DNA of 64,000 nt from Cladophialophora immunda (Eukaryota; Ascomycota; Eurotiomycetes; Chaetothyriales; Herpotrichiellaceae). The translations under genes were made by a program, and so were the position numbers. This document shows, piece after piece, positions 45,897 to 58,349 of the stretch; the stretch's first letter is position 1; each line of letters starts with the position of its first letter. The stretch is taken from the NCBI RefSeq assembly GCF_000835495.1, contig NW_015622542.1, positions 1,634,485 to 1,698,484 of the forward strand. The letters run 5' to 3'. The notes under the pieces were generated by a model. The model made no database searches and was not told the DNA's origin. It worked only from the letters and a program-made list of their open reading frames with translations.

Positions 45897-47716
45897 TCAT
45901 TGGGACCGTGGATTGGCAGTGGTAGGGGCACCGACATCGATCTCTTCCCAGCCCTTCGGCCCAATCGCTTCATAGACCCCTACGCGCCGACTCAAGACGG
46001 TGCCCAAACCCCTATGAACTTCCAGCTGAAAAGGTTCAAAGGGCATCTTCTCTCCATCGACGGAGAAATGGCCAGCATCTCGATCTTCGTGCTTGCCAGT
46101 CTCTGTCTGGCCGGCCGCCCGGTCCGGCTTGTTGGGTCGCTGGTCGTTCTCGCCCGCGGAATCCGCCAGCGTCCCATACCGCGGAATCACACGGAGAGCG
46201 CTGACTTTCCTGACGCGCACGCATTCCTTGTCGAAAAAGGTACCCTTGGGAACAGAAAGTAGGAGGTCGACCGCTTTCCGTCGCGGGATGTCGCCGTCGA
46301 TGGTGACCAGATCGAGCAGACCGTCTGACGGGAGGGAAGCAGGGAAGAAGGGCGCATCCGGTGCCATCATCGTCATATTGCCGCAGTAGAAGTTGCCCAG
46401 GTTGGGGTAAAAGGTTAGGGGAGTCCAGCCCGCGTCGGTGGGCAGAGGGTCATTGATTGTGCCATACTTTAGCGGCGGGAGTCCAAGACTTTTGGATACA
46501 TCCAACGGACCGTCCAGATCAGAATAAGAGATCGGGGCCTGGGTCGTCCTTTTGGCCATGTACTGGGCGTAGTGCCTCTTGATCTCTTGCTTATCCTCAA
46601 TCTCCGTCTTCACGGCGATGTCGCAAGGATAAAGCGTCTTACCCAGGAGCCGGACGAGAAAGCCAAAGTAGAACCGGGCATCGCCCATCCATCGAAGATT
46701 CTCTGTTCCCAGGTCACTTTCTGCCACTATCCCGAGCGACTGCGACAGGAACGAGAGCGTCCTGGTATCTCCCTGTGTGATGCTGACGAGATCCAGTGGA
46801 GTCCGTACACCTTTCACAATGCACAAAGCGGCCGTGCTGCACTCGCCTGTCCCGGTCAAATTCCACGCCATACCATTTCCACTACCGCAGGGAAGTTGAA
46901 CGACTGCCACTTTTCTGAGGGCCTCGGCCGCGTTCGGTTTCCTTGCAAGGCCGTTGATACATTCATGGGGCAGTCCGTCTCCGGAGACGCTTGCAATCAC
47001 GTCGAATGCATTAATGTCCAAGTTCTGAGCAATCTCGGCCGCGTGGCCACGATGCGTTGTTTGCTCGGCGTCGACTTCGCATCGCGCTGCCGCAAATATA
47101 GGTTCGATCTCTTTACTGTATTCTTTAACTGCTTTGCCCTTCCCTCCAAACGGGTTTATCAGAACCTTTATCCTTTTGTTGCGTTGAGCTTGGCCATAGG
47201 CCCGTCGTAACAGACGCTCAACCCATCTTTCTGCCTTCTCCAGTATCGCCGTAGAATTTTCGAGGGTATAGTTGATGTATGCAACGCGCACGGGGGAATT
47301 TGCGGACTTGGAGGTCGGTTTTGCGTAGTGAATGGTGAGTTCGCTCTTTACGATTTCCGCCCATAGGACATTAAAGTAAGGAATGGATCGGGTGTTGGTA
47401 GTTCCTGGTCCTCGAAGTCAGTCGTCCAGCACTCCCCAGTTCTCGTTCTCAAGACCTACTCTGAGAAAAGAGCCCAAAGCAATCAAATCCTTCGCTCATG
47501 CGGAGACCTTCATCTGCGAAGCTGTCAGAAATGTCCCCCGCGCGATCAGAGGACGAACGAACCGAGAACAATGACGGCGTCAGTGCCGAGGGTCAGCGTG
47601 GCATTGCGACCGACGCCCAGCGTGGACTCTGCGACCGTCTCGCGTTCGTCTTGGATTGCGGCTCGATCAGAGAAGGGATCGGACGGGGCATTACTGGAAA
47701 CGTCAACACTGGCCAT
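45897..47716 (-). CDS. LCB4: Sphingoid long-chain base (sphingosine) kinase
   Basis: Exons 47716-47563, 47513-47460 and 47404-45897; 571 residues. The two short 5' exons were found by phase: together they give LGTDAVIVLDEGLRM and then RSIPYFNVLWAEIVKSEL, the conserved start of fungal sphingosine kinases. The large exon carries the diacylglycerol-kinase-type catalytic fold: INPFGGKGKA, SGDGLPHECINGL and LPCGSGNGMAWNL (ATP and substrate loops). The lipid-binding lobe contains PNLGNFYCGNMTMMAPDA. It phosphorylates sphingosine/phytosphingosine to the 1-phosphates in membrane-associated lipid signalling. The large exon alone lacks an ATG in a sensible place, which supports the upstream exons. An in-frame polar insert lies at about residues 490-525. 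Confidence 0.93.
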
Positions 47717-48270
47717 TGCGGAGGCAGCGGGCGTGCATAATGAGGGTGGAACAGAGGTAGGGCGGCCCTGGCCAACAATAAAATAAAAATGAATGAATGG
47801 AGGAGTGGTCTGCAAAACGATACCGGGTATCCGCTCACCGGCACCCAAGTAAATGGAGGATGGAAGACTCGGAACACATGGATACGCAGGTAAGAAGCCA
47901 GGCACAACCCACAAACCCCGATGGAGTCTTGTTTTCCATTTCCATCCACGAAGCCGATGAGTCCGGCAACGTCAACGTCAGGGTTCCCTGTTTCGGCGCG
48001 GCTAGCCGTGTTGTGCATTGTGCCACACCAACCGATCTCGACTCCAGCTGCATTGACCCTGCAGTTCATCAGAGCCCAGGAACCGCATCCCTGCCCGAGT
48101 AAATGAACCGGCTCAATGTACGAGAAAAACACGAAACACGGGCCTATCACGTAAGATGGAGAACAATCAGCCAAAAGGGGCTGCGACTGACACCTGTTCG
48201 GCCGTACAACGTTTCCTTAGGTATTAATAGATTATATACTGCGTTCATGAAGCTGTCGGGACCCCTCTTC
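47717..48270. other. Intergenic stretch
   Basis: Promoter of the sphingosine kinase and 3' flank of the MAPKKK. No coding signal. Confidence 0.5.
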
Positions 48271-51200
48271 TCACGACGCTGTCGAATTTTGGCGGCTGGG
48301 AAGAGACACGCCTCCGCTGCTCTCACTCCTGGGCGTCTGCGCATCTGGATCATCCACCACCATGCGCCGAATCTCCACGATCCAAGGATGCTGCAACAAC
48401 TCCGCTGCCGAGCTCCTCTTTGCTGGATCTCGTTCGAAGCACTTCTTCAAGAAGTCAATCCCCGTCGGACTCAGTTGGTCTTCGGTGGGCAACTGCGGCG
48501 GATTCCCCTGAGCAATGTTGTACATGATGGCCCATTCATTATCCAACGTCGACCAAGGGCGACGGCCAGTGGCCATCTCCAAAATCACACATCCCAATGA
48601 CCAAATATCGGCGGCTCCCGAGAAGCGCGAGGTTGCTGGGCCGTCTCCGCGAATGACTTCAGGTGACATGTACATGGGTGTTCCCGTCATGGTTTTCTGC
48701 GGCTGCCGTGGAAGCTGGCCAGGCTCGGCGTTGGCGCGCTGTGGTGCCTCTGGAGCCATCATTGTTTGTCCTTGTCGTGCGATGATCTTTGCCGCTCCGA
48801 AATCGACGTATTTGATGACACCATTGTGATCCAGGAGAACGTTCTCTGGTTTGATGTCCCGGTGCACAATATGTGCCGAATGCAGATAAGCCAATCCTTC
48901 CAGCATCTGCAGCGCGTAGACCATGATGACGGTCTCGTCTTCAATCCGTCCATGTTCGAGAAGGCCGGCCACTGAACCACCAGAGCAATATTCCATGAAA
49001 ATGTATACCTTGTCGCGATGGACTTCGATGCCGTAGTAGGACACAATGTTGGGATGATCGAGAACGGCCAAAACACCCATCTCGTCGCCAATCTGCTTGA
49101 CGATGGTGGGAATCAGCTGCGGGTCTTGCAGACGAATCTCTTTGACAGCCATCAAAGTCCCTGTATCGAGATTGAGGGCCGCATACACCGAGCCAAAAGT
49201 GCCTCCGCCGACAAATTGGCCTTGTTGCCATCTCATGGTGATATTAGTTGCAGACGAAGAGAGGAACGTGAGCGACCGGTCGGCTTCGTTTGATCCCTCC
49301 AACACCCGCCCAAGAGTGGTCTTTGTGCCTCGTTCCTCGCGAACCTCGTCGATTGCATTCAGCTCTGTCAGTCTCTGCTGGCACATTTCATTACGACAGT
49401 CCTCGTCGTTGCGCAGCTTGTTGTAGTCAAGTCGCTTGTTCATGCCCGTCAACGCCTCCATTCGCGATTTCTCTTGCTGCGCAGCCAAGGTCGATCTCGC
49501 ACCCATAATGTCGAAGTGAGAGATCAACACAGACATGCAGCCCGCCACCTTAATCCTAATACGTTTGTAGTCCTCGTCCGAGATGTCCAGAATGTTTCTG
49601 CCGCGCGTCATGGCCATCGCAAACTCCAATGCAACCACTGCCCACTTGAAAGTCCTTCGGTCAGCCGCATCACAATCGTCGCAAATAAAGCTGACCCAGT
49701 CCAGAGCAAGTCGAGTCAGTTTCATGTTGTTCATCATGCGTCGATTGGCATCCATGTACGTCAGAGATCGTTTCCCAAATTCAGTTGCGAAGGCGAAACA
49801 AGACTGCACCAACTCTGGACTGGCGATCCCACCATTCTGCGACCGAATCACCTCCACACTTTCCATGATCGTATTGGACAGTTTGAAGGTTGTCTTCTTG
49901 ATTTTCCCAAGCTCAAGATTCACCCGAGACAAGTTGGCTCGTTGTTCGATGACCACGTCCAACTCTTTACCAATAGCATTAGCGAATTCCATTCGCGCAC
50001 CTTGAAGCCGAAGCGATGATCCGTCAGCCACGAGACGGAGTCTACCCAGTCTCACGTCAGTAGGCAATTCCAAAGTGTCGAGCTCCATTCGAGGTCCCTC
50101 CCAAGTCATGTCATCCTCCGGTCTGATGATCAGGATGTAAGGGTTTGAGGGGTCTTCCGCCGCATCATCCTCATGGAATGATGTGCCCAGCATCGACTGG
50201 ACCTCCTTCGGCCTGTTCCAAAGGGAGGCTGAAGCGACAAAGTGAATCCCATTCGGAGTGTTTATGCTCGGCTCCACGAGGAAGTGTCCAGACAAGACAA
50301 GAGCTTCGGCAAATGCCTGGAGCTGCTCTGCCCCCATTCCCACATTGAACTCGGTCGCGTTCTCGAACCTTTGCCGCAAAATCCGCGAAAATCTGAACAG
50401 TTTCCGTTGTCGAACACGGACAGAATCCAAAATCGCCTTGTAGCGTTTCTCCATTTCCTGCTGACTCTCGTCCGGTTTGCTTCGAAGCTCTCGCTCGAAT
50501 GAACCAGTGAGGCGAAGTAGCGACTTGGCTGTTAGGGAACTGAACTGCTCGGCGACCTCGATATCGCCACCCTCAAGTTGACGTCCTATCTCGTTTGAAA
50601 AGCCCCATTCCTGTTCGAGAATCTCAGCCTCGCGGAATGTGTTCTTGTTCGCACCCAACTTCCAGTTCAGCATCTTAAAATAGAACTTGAGAGCTTCCAC
50701 AATGACCTTGTCGAAATTTTCGTCGATACAAGGAGGCAAGTCCCATCCTGGTTCAGGATGCGCCATTGTGAGGTATTCTTGCTTGATCAGGCAGGCGAGC
50801 CGCATGAGGATCTGAAACTGTGCAATCATCTGGTCAATGATCATTACGGACTGCTGCGCTGACTCCTTCATCTTCTTCGCGTAAGACAACCGCATACGGA
50901 TAATCTCCTGGATTAACCTTGAAGGGAAGTTGATTAGAGTCAAAAGCTCTTCGATGTAAGGAGGAAGGTGGCGGGCGGCAAAGGCCTCCGCGTTCTCGAT
51001 CAGAGTGCTCTTGGCCTTCGTGATGACCTCGCTAATCGCCAGGAACATGCTCTTGTCACCCTGAAGCGACTTCAGGCCATCCTCCTTCAGGATCCGGTCG
51101 ATGAACGATGATTCGTCCGAGAGATCGCCATCGCTGCTAGACCGACGTTTTTGCCGGGTGAAATCCAAGTCGGAATTCCCGACCCAGGCCTGAAGGACGG

Positions 51201-52596
51201 CCAGTTCGGTGTTGATGGATTGTGTGATATTGTGCCAGGAGATGATGGCGTCGCAGCTTTGTTTGAAAGCATCAGAGGCAGCCCTGCTCTGGGCAGCTTC
51301 GAGTTCCCTCCGGGACGGATACAGCCATTCGCACTTCTCGATATTTGCCACTGCCTCCTCAACCTGTTCCAGCGGCGATTTGCCCACCACCGTCTCGCCC
51401 TTGATTTCAAAGGCGATAATTTGTTCAATGATGGGGCCGATATGTGAGCGGCCTTCCTCTATGAGCTTCTTCTGCATCTGCAACGGCCGACCGTAATACT
51501 TTGCTCTGACACCCAGCCAGATCTCGGCACCCAATTCGACCTTGCTCTTTTGCTCGGTTGTGCCAATCAACCTCTGTTTCTCCTGCTTGACGACGTCACC
51601 TTTAAGCACAGAAGCCAGCATCGAATGCCACTCGAGGCGCTCTCTGTTCTCGGAATTCCGCAGTTCCTCCTCTGTCGGCTGGAGATTCTCCTCGTTGCCC
51701 AGAAACATTAGTGTCTCGGGGTCGTACGGGTCGTCGAACGCGTGTTCGCCGGAGGGCGATTCATCGTCAGTCTCGTCATCCGTACTGTACCCGATGCTGG
51801 GAGTCCGAGGATCATTATCAAGCCAATCTTGTGGTTGTTGCCGGACTCGCTGGACATAGGCCTTCTCCTGCGCCTTGTACTGGGCATTCGGGTCCCTCCG
51901 CGTGCTCCGCATGGTATTTGACGAATGCATTCTCTTAGAATTGAGGGATAGAAATTGAGGCGGCCTTCGCGGAGGTGCGTAGGTGTTTGAGGGGGTCCGG
52001 AGAGGAGCCCCAGGCCTCGTCCCTCGCAGGTCTGCGATCGCACTCTGGGCGCTTTCCGAAAAAGATCGGTCCATGTTCTGGGGTCCTCCGCTTCCGCCTC
52101 TTGGTCGGGGTCCATATGAGCCCCAGGAGGATAGTCCAGAGGAGAAGCCGGTCGAGGGCGTATACGCTGAGATGGAGGAGGTAGGAGTGTACGTTACAGG
52201 GCCATCGGGGTTGTCGTACGAAGCAGTAGGGTATGCGTAGGCAGAGGGCGGGATGGCATCTTCGTCCGAGCCAGACGAAGAGTTGCCGCTTGGGCGATGC
52301 ATTGGCATCTCTTCATGCTCCATGACGAGGGGCAAGCGGCCTTCTTCGAGGCGTTGCCCTTCAGTCTTGGGAGCACGGGGTCCGAATCTCGAGAGTGTGA
52401 CGGGATGCACAGGTGAGGGAGCGACGACTTGAGGCTGACTCTGGACTGGTTGGGAGAGCGTTGGATGTAGCGATACTGGCTGCAAGTCGGGTGTTGCGGG
52501 AAGAGGAGCACTGGCACTCGTGGCGGCCGCAATGTGTGGCTGATGAACAACTCCAACTGGGACTGGAATTGGTTGGCTTGCTGCTGACTGAGGCAT
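48271..52596 (-). CDS. sskB: MAP kinase kinase kinase of the HOG pathway (Ssk2/SskB type)
   Basis: One uninterrupted exon of 1441 residues. The first ATG is at 52596 (the frame extends 18 bases further without an ATG). Residues 1-300 are Pro/Ser-rich and disordered. A long helical region of about 800 residues is shared by Ssk2/Ssk22 proteins and binds the Ssk1 response regulator. The C-terminal kinase domain (about 1115-1400) has the glycine loop VGGGTFGSV, lysine in MAVKEI, catalytic HRDIKPENVLL, DFGAAK and a TGTPMYMSPE activation segment. It phosphorylates the MAPKK (Pbs2) in osmotic and oxidative stress signalling. The architecture is complete and no lesion was seen. Confidence 0.96.
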   Translation of the reverse strand: MPQSAASQPIPVPVGVVHQPHIAAATSASAPLPATPDLQPVSLHPTLSQPVQSQPQVVAPSPVHPVTLSRFGPRAPKTEGQRLEEGRLPLVMEHEEMPMHRPSGNSSSGSDEDAIPPSAYAYPTASYDNPDGPVTYTPTSSISAYTPSTGFSSGLSSWGSYGPRPRGGSGGPQNMDRSFSESAQSAIADLRGTRPGAPLRTPSNTYAPPRRPPQFLSLNSKRMHSSNTMRSTRRDPNAQYKAQEKAYVQRVRQQPQDWLDNDPRTPSIGYSTDDETDDESPSGEHAFDDPYDPETLMFLGNEENLQPTEEELRNSENRERLEWHSMLASVLKGDVVKQEKQRLIGTTEQKSKVELGAEIWLGVRAKYYGRPLQMQKKLIEEGRSHIGPIIEQIIAFEIKGETVVGKSPLEQVEEAVANIEKCEWLYPSRRELEAAQSRAASDAFKQSCDAIISWHNITQSINTELAVLQAWVGNSDLDFTRQKRRSSSDGDLSDESSFIDRILKEDGLKSLQGDKSMFLAISEVITKAKSTLIENAEAFAARHLPPYIEELLTLINFPSRLIQEIIRMRLSYAKKMKESAQQSVMIIDQMIAQFQILMRLACLIKQEYLTMAHPEPGWDLPPCIDENFDKVIVEALKFYFKMLNWKLGANKNTFREAEILEQEWGFSNEIGRQLEGGDIEVAEQFSSLTAKSLLRLTGSFERELRSKPDESQQEMEKRYKAILDSVRVRQRKLFRFSRILRQRFENATEFNVGMGAEQLQAFAEALVLSGHFLVEPSINTPNGIHFVASASLWNRPKEVQSMLGTSFHEDDAAEDPSNPYILIIRPEDDMTWEGPRMELDTLELPTDVRLGRLRLVADGSSLRLQGARMEFANAIGKELDVVIEQRANLSRVNLELGKIKKTTFKLSNTIMESVEVIRSQNGGIASPELVQSCFAFATEFGKRSLTYMDANRRMMNNMKLTRLALDWVSFICDDCDAADRRTFKWAVVALEFAMAMTRGRNILDISDEDYKRIRIKVAGCMSVLISHFDIMGARSTLAAQQEKSRMEALTGMNKRLDYNKLRNDEDCRNEMCQQRLTELNAIDEVREERGTKTTLGRVLEGSNEADRSLTFLSSSATNITMRWQQGQFVGGGTFGSVYAALNLDTGTLMAVKEIRLQDPQLIPTIVKQIGDEMGVLAVLDHPNIVSYYGIEVHRDKVYIFMEYCSGGSVAGLLEHGRIEDETVIMVYALQMLEGLAYLHSAHIVHRDIKPENVLLDHNGVIKYVDFGAAKIIARQGQTMMAPEAPQRANAEPGQLPRQPQKTMTGTPMYMSPEVIRGDGPATSRFSGAADIWSLGCVILEMATGRRPWSTLDNEWAIMYNIAQGNPPQLPTEDQLSPTGIDFLKKCFERDPAKRSSAAELLQHPWIVEIRRMVVDDPDAQTPRSESSGGVSLPSRQNSTAS

Positions 52597-55392
52597 GGCT
52601 GCAATGAGTGCCAACTGGCTGTCCCCTGCTGCGGAGAAGAGTTCCTCTTGAAACTCTATCCCGCTGCATTAAAGGGGGTTGCAAGGGCAATATCGATAGA
52701 AATAAGAGGGATTTCGGGCAACTTCAGAGCAGGATAATGACAAAAAAAAAATGAGGCCCAGTATCACGTCGACGCCAATCTCCACGGGCACGCGTCTCAC
52801 GATGGTGTCCGGTGCCGTGCCTCCCGTTGTCGCCTCCCCATCGATGAGTCGCCGATGGAGGATGGTTGATTGCCTGGATCTGTGATCCGAGCATAGAAAA
52901 CGAGGAAATCAAGCTGGCAGCCTGCTTTACTACCCGCCCACTATTCGCCCATCCCACTTCAATTGACACAAAAACCTGGCAGGATGGCGAGATCGCTCTC
53001 CTGAAGCGTTTTGGCGCCCTTGACATGCTGTGTTAAATCTCCTATTGACCAAGTCACGATTTTTTCCAACTCGGTCACCGATCCTTTACCATAACAGACC
53101 TAACCCGACGATGTTGCGTCTGGGTGTCCCAAGCCACAACACTGTGATGCCATGCGATACTCAACTCATCACATTTATGCTACTAGACAATTTGTCCTCC
53201 TCAGTGTCACGAAGTACAAGTAATTGGTACCGTTTCGCACATGTCTACCTGGGAGAAAACTCGTCGTCCGCTCACCGATGATTCCCCAAGCAAAACAGTG
53301 TTTTCCCATGCAGTCGAAGGAACGCCGCAAGTGCTCGCGTTAGCAGACTCTACCCACTGCCACCACTTCGAAAAGAAGCGACCTCCAATCCCCCGACCTG
53401 CTCGCAGGCAAGTACATTTCAACAAGTCGGTTTTGAGCGAGTCCACCTTCGCAGCAAGGCTCGACAGGAAGAGGGTCATCAGACCAATATGCGTCGGTCG
53501 TCTTGGGAAGCCAGTGGATGGCCAGAGTGCAACACAACAGGCTCTACATAGCAAGACCGATACCAAACAGAGAACAACCGACCGTTCGGTGCCCAGACGA
53601 GGGAAAGACAGCGGATCAGCGCACCTCGCACGGAGCTCGGAATGGTATGTGAACAAGGAGCCTACTCGAGGTCTTACTGCGGCCAAGTATCTAGGCTCGC
53701 AGACCATTTGCAACACCCCGCGCGATGCTCAGGCTTGCGAGTTGCAGCAGCCTTCTTGGCTATGATGGATGGAATTGCATATTTGCTTTGCATTTCTTGG
53801 CTGCGATCGGTAAGTGAGCTGTGTTGCCAACGATGGACAGGTAGGATACGTCTCCAGGACGTCGACGCAGAAGCCGAGTTCCGTTCGCTGTCTTGTCAAG
53901 TGCCTCCTCTCCGCTAAATGTGCTTGGCCACCACTTCCAGAGACTCCAGAGCAGATGAAGTTTGGCAGGCCGTCGCATCCGGCCATGAACCTACTTGTAA
54001 GCGAGGGATGGAGTAATTGCTGGATGACATCGGTGCATCCCAAAGACACACAGATGCCACCACCATCTCGGTCAGCATACGCATCAGGTGAATGTCACGG
54101 CAGGTATGGATCCGTTCCTGACTCGCAAAATAACTTTTTACGAGTACTTGTAGGTCAACGACACTGCTGGATGTGTCAACCCCGCTCGTAAGAACAGCGT
54201 GGTGGTGAGTTGGTCCGCAGGTACTCCGTCCAGAGTTGGAGGTGTGGCACGGCAACACCAGCAGCCGAAGGAGATGAAACAGTGCCAGAAACGTCCAAAT
54301 CGTTATCTGTGTGGAGATGGGCTGAGAGTCGCCATGGCGGCCCCAAGCCTCGATTTGGGTATGAGCCAATGGACAGTCTGTTGCTTATCTCGCCCAGATT
54401 TGTGTAATGTGCCTGGCGAAGTCGGAGCTTGGGGCTTATGCAACCTTCAATTTTTAGCGACAACTAGTAGCCGAGAAGCACGAGGCAGCCTTGAAGCCCG
54501 GATATCTTGGACCGTTGGGCTGAACACGGACACGAGCAGGGGATCGTTGAGGGGTGTCAATGATGGACACGACGAGAAGACGTTCACATTGCCAGCAGCC
54601 TGCGACAACTTGGAAGTGCCAGTGCTCTGAGTAAGACGGGAAGGGGAAGTGAAGGAATCGTAGGAGCAACCCCGCTGTCGATGGGGACTGGAATTGAAAG
54701 GCGAGCGTCTTTCTTTGCGTTTCTAGGCATGCAGTGATGGCCACAGCGTAGCCTCTTGGCTGATGTGCCTGGAACAACAAACCATTTGCACAGAGTTGAA
54801 TCAGCCCACGGGCGAGCCTGAGCGCCTTTGTCACCACTATTAGTACTATCATCATTGAATCTCCCTCGCTCGCTGGGTGGCGTCTGGTCAGGGCCTTAGC
54901 CCGGCTCTTCCCGGGGTCTCTATCAAGCCCTATCGAGCCTATCACCGCCACCCGTCCGGTCTGGGTCAGGGGCTCGCGGGGCTCGACGGGCGCTGTCCGG
55001 CGAACTCTGCTGGGCGTATCACCCAAAGTACGTGCCAAGAGCCGCCCGAAGCCTGACCCAAGCCCTGCAGGTGACACCATCAGGTCAACATGGTGGCACG
55101 CAGGGCACTTCACCACACGCTCTCGTTCCCTGTGCTGCTATATTCGTTCCTTTTGCCAGAGTCAATTTCGTTTTCAATCCCTCCCTTTCCCTCCAGTTCC
55201 GACTTCCCTTTGACCTCTCGACACTGTGCCTTGTTCTCTTCCCTGGTGTCGACTTTTGGGTGCGCATTGTCACAGGGATTTCTGCCTCCATCGCCATTCA
55301 ATTGTTGATGTTTGCATACACTCTCCTACACGCTTCGAGCCCCTGAGATTCGGCCGCCACCCTACATCTTGTAGAGCAGTCACTCGGTCAAG
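52597..55392. other. 2.8-kb divergent intergenic region
   Basis: Between the MAPKKK and the ammonium transporter start codons. Several frames above 90 residues occur (53241-53765 plus, 54454-55116 minus), but none shows a domain, signal peptide or splice continuity. An A9 tract is at 52742. GATA motifs near 54846-54944 are listed separately. A small unrecognised gene cannot be excluded. Confidence 0.4.
54846..54944. promoter_or_regulatory. Cluster of four GATA-factor motifs
   Basis: CTATCA/CTATCG hexamers (HGATAR on the minus strand) start at 54846, 54920, 54930 and 54939, about 450-550 bp before the ammonium transporter ATG. Three lie within 25 bp. Fungal MEP genes are classic AreA targets, so this is a plausible nitrogen-control element. 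Confidence 0.5.
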
Positions 55393-57115
55393 ATGTCGAC
55401 TGACGATTTGGGATCACTTCCCTACGTTCCGCTGGACGTCTACAATGGTACGATGCGTTTTCCTTGTCCTCCACGAGGCAGATCGTTGCCTAGGCGCGTC
55501 GAGAAATGTCCCAGCTAACACCATCTCGCCGCTGCAGGAACGTCGATGACCGGTGGGGATTCTCTCACGGAGGATCTCAATGTCTATTACAATGCCGGCG
55601 ACATCGCCTGGATGATCACGGCCACAGCCTTGGTGTTGCTCATGATTCCTGGTGTTGGGTACGCGCGCTGCTCCCGTCGAGTTCGGCGGTGGCCGATTGA
55701 TGCTGACGAGCGAATCACAGCTTCTTCTACTCTGGCCTTGCGCGACGGAAGTCCGCCCTGTCACTCATCTGGCTGTCTGTCGCAGCCACAGCCTTGATCT
55801 CCTTTCAGTGGTTCTTCTGGGGTTACTCCCTGACCTTCTCCCACACGGCCGGCAAATTCATTGGCGATCTCGAAAACTTTGGCTTCCGCAATGTCTTGGG
55901 TGCTCCCTCGGTCGGATCAAGCAAGATCCCCGACCTCATGTTCGCCGTGTACCAAGGAATGTTCGCTGCGATCACCGTCGCCCTCGCTATCGGCGCCGCT
56001 GCCGAACGTGGACGAATGCTGCCCGCCATGGTTTTCTCCTTCATCTGGGCGACCGTCGTCTACGACCCTATTGCCTGCTGGACCTGGAATTCGTCCGGCT
56101 GGGTCTTTAAGATGGGTGGTCTTGATTTCGCGGGCGGTACCCCTGTCCATATTTCCTCCGGTGCTGCTGCTCTGGCCTACTCTCTCATGTTGGGAAAGCG
56201 TCGTGGCCACGGTACTCACGAGCTGAACTATCGCCCACACAACGTGACACACATTGTTATTGGCACTGTCTTCCTTTGGGTCGGGTACGTGGTCTGTTCG
56301 CGCTTTTTCCGAGCTCTACTAATTGCTCCTCAGGTGGTTCGGGTTCAATGCTGGTTCCGCTTTGTCTGCCAATATCCGTGCCATCATGGCTGCGGTCGTC
56401 ACCAACTTGGCAGCGAGCGTCGGTGGCCTCACCTGGTGCATTCTTGACTACCGCTTGGAACGCAAATGGTCTACCGTCGGCTTCTGCAGCGGTGTCATCG
56501 CAGGCTTGGTCGCCATTACTCCAGGCAGTGGTTTCGTTCCGGCGTGGGCTGCTGTCGTTTTCGGTGTTGTGGGTGGCGCTGCTTGCAACTATGCCACCAA
56601 GCTCAAGTTCCTCCTCCACATCGACGACTCCCTCGATATCTTTGCCATCCACGGCATCGGCGGCCTTGTCGGAGATCTTTTGACGGGGTTCTTCGCCGCG
56701 GACTACATCGCTCATCTGGACGGATTCAGCGAGATCCCTGGTGGTTGGCTCAATCACCACTGGATCCAATTGGCTTACCAGCTCTGCGACGGTGTCACTG
56801 GAATGGCGTATTCCTTCGTCCTCAGCTGCATCATCTTGTTCGTCCTCAACTTCATCCCAGGCCTGCATCTTCGCGCCTCTGAACAAGAAGAGATCATGGG
56901 TATGGACGAGACCGAGATTGGCGAATTTGCATACGACGTGAGTTTTTCGTGCCGAATCTGTACAGATTGCAGTAGCTGACTTCTTTATACAGTATGTCGA
57001 GTTGTCCCGAGACGTGGTCAATGGTCTCGAACAGGACACTCCTGCCCACCGAGAAGCCCCAAGCTCCGATGGCGAGCACCCAGAGAAGCCGGCAAATGTA
57101 CCCCATTCACCATGA
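55393..57115 (+). CDS. Ammonium transporter (MEP/AMT/Rh family)
   Basis: Exons 55393-55447, 55538-55658, 55721-56284, 56334-56937 and 56993-57115; 488 residues. About eleven membrane helices. Landmarks are FFYSGLARRKSALSL early in the protein, [27 protein letters not shown] with the first pore histidine region, and FAIHGIGGLVGDLLTG with the second. The C-terminal cytosolic tail is acidic and polar, about 60 residues. It moves NH4+/NH3 across the plasma membrane for nitrogen uptake, and some homologues sense ammonium. The short first exon (18 codons) is supported by phase. The GATA motif cluster upstream is consistent with nitrogen repression. Confidence 0.95.
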
Positions 57116-58349
57116 ACGAGGAGGACGGTGGGAGGAGATGATAGATTTTCAAAGACGTGACAAACAGTACCCACAGCTCTACAGATGGCTCCCATTCACC
57201 GACCATCTCTTGTATTGAATAGATAAGAGTTTCCTTCATCTTTTTGAGTTAGCTCATTAAAATTATCCTCGACACTGTTAATCAAAACCCATCACAAGTT
57301 CCCTGGAGATTATAAGAAGCAGCGTCCAATCTTTGTCCCGGGTTGTTGTTAGCTGTCTTTCTATGTACGTCGGAATCGCGCAGATTGTTTGCGCCTGCTC
57401 GTTGTTTGGTCTTATACTCGGTCAACAGCCGTAGCTCAGGACATGCCCCTTGACGTCCTTCTCATATGGACCTCTCGTACAGCCTGAAATGAAGGATGTC
57501 ATCGCGGTTGCCCCCCTCCATAACGTTCCTACCAGCAAGAGGTCCTAGGCAATAGAGTATACAGCCCCCGTGCCCCCGGAGAGGTTGCGGGCATGCATAT
57601 AGGCAGCCTACCGGGCATCTAGGCACCTTGTACTCTTTGCCGCGCTCGTCATTCTGCAAGCAAGTTACGAGATACCGAGGACGCGTCGAGAAGCCTCGAG
57701 GGCAATCTTCAACTGATTGGAAAGATTCAAGACGCGTGAAATTTGTATGGCCACCGTGGGCGATGTCTGCTGCCGGCCGATGCGTCTACCCGTACAGCGA
57801 CGCCCACAACTCTCCTGCCCAGCTTGAGGCACCCTACCATTCTACGTTCTTGGAGGATGAGACAGGTCAAAAAGAGAGAAGAGGCTTTTACTGCAATGAC
57901 TTTTCGCCATTTGTATTATCATTATATGAGTTGTGCGCATGGTCCATCGTGAAGGAGTGACGTCGTTTCTTTCTTTCTGTCTTTCCACATCAACCAGGTC
58001 ATTGAGTCTCATCGGGGCCAAACAAACCCCCTTTGAAATGCTTTTGTGTCAAATTCGCGAAGCTTGCCCGGCAACAAAAATAGCAACTTTGGGAGGAGAT
58101 AGTGTAGGAAAGGGGTATATACAACAATGAAAAGAGTTGCTTCACAGTTCCTGATGCTCTATAGCGGCCCGACCGTGCCTCGCAACCATTTTATTGCAAG
58201 GCGTGGCAATAAAATTCAACCACGACATCATGAGCCAATCCAGGTCTGCGTTGTCGAGATTCAACGACCCGTTGAAGACCGCCGATGGCGTGTCGTGGTT
58301 GAGTCGGCAAGGCTGAATCCACGGTGCCTGTGAGATGTAGTCCTATTCT
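57116..58349. other. Intergenic stretch, no gene seen
   Basis: 1.2 kb between converging genes. No frame with coding character. Confidence 0.5.

Noticed and set aside
53241..53765. 174-codon plus-strand frame
   Set aside because: Polar, basic random-looking sequence without motif or splice context; kept only as a weak possibility.
54454..55116. 220-codon minus-strand frame
   Set aside because: No protein family features; it overlaps the promoter region and GATA motifs of the ammonium transporter.
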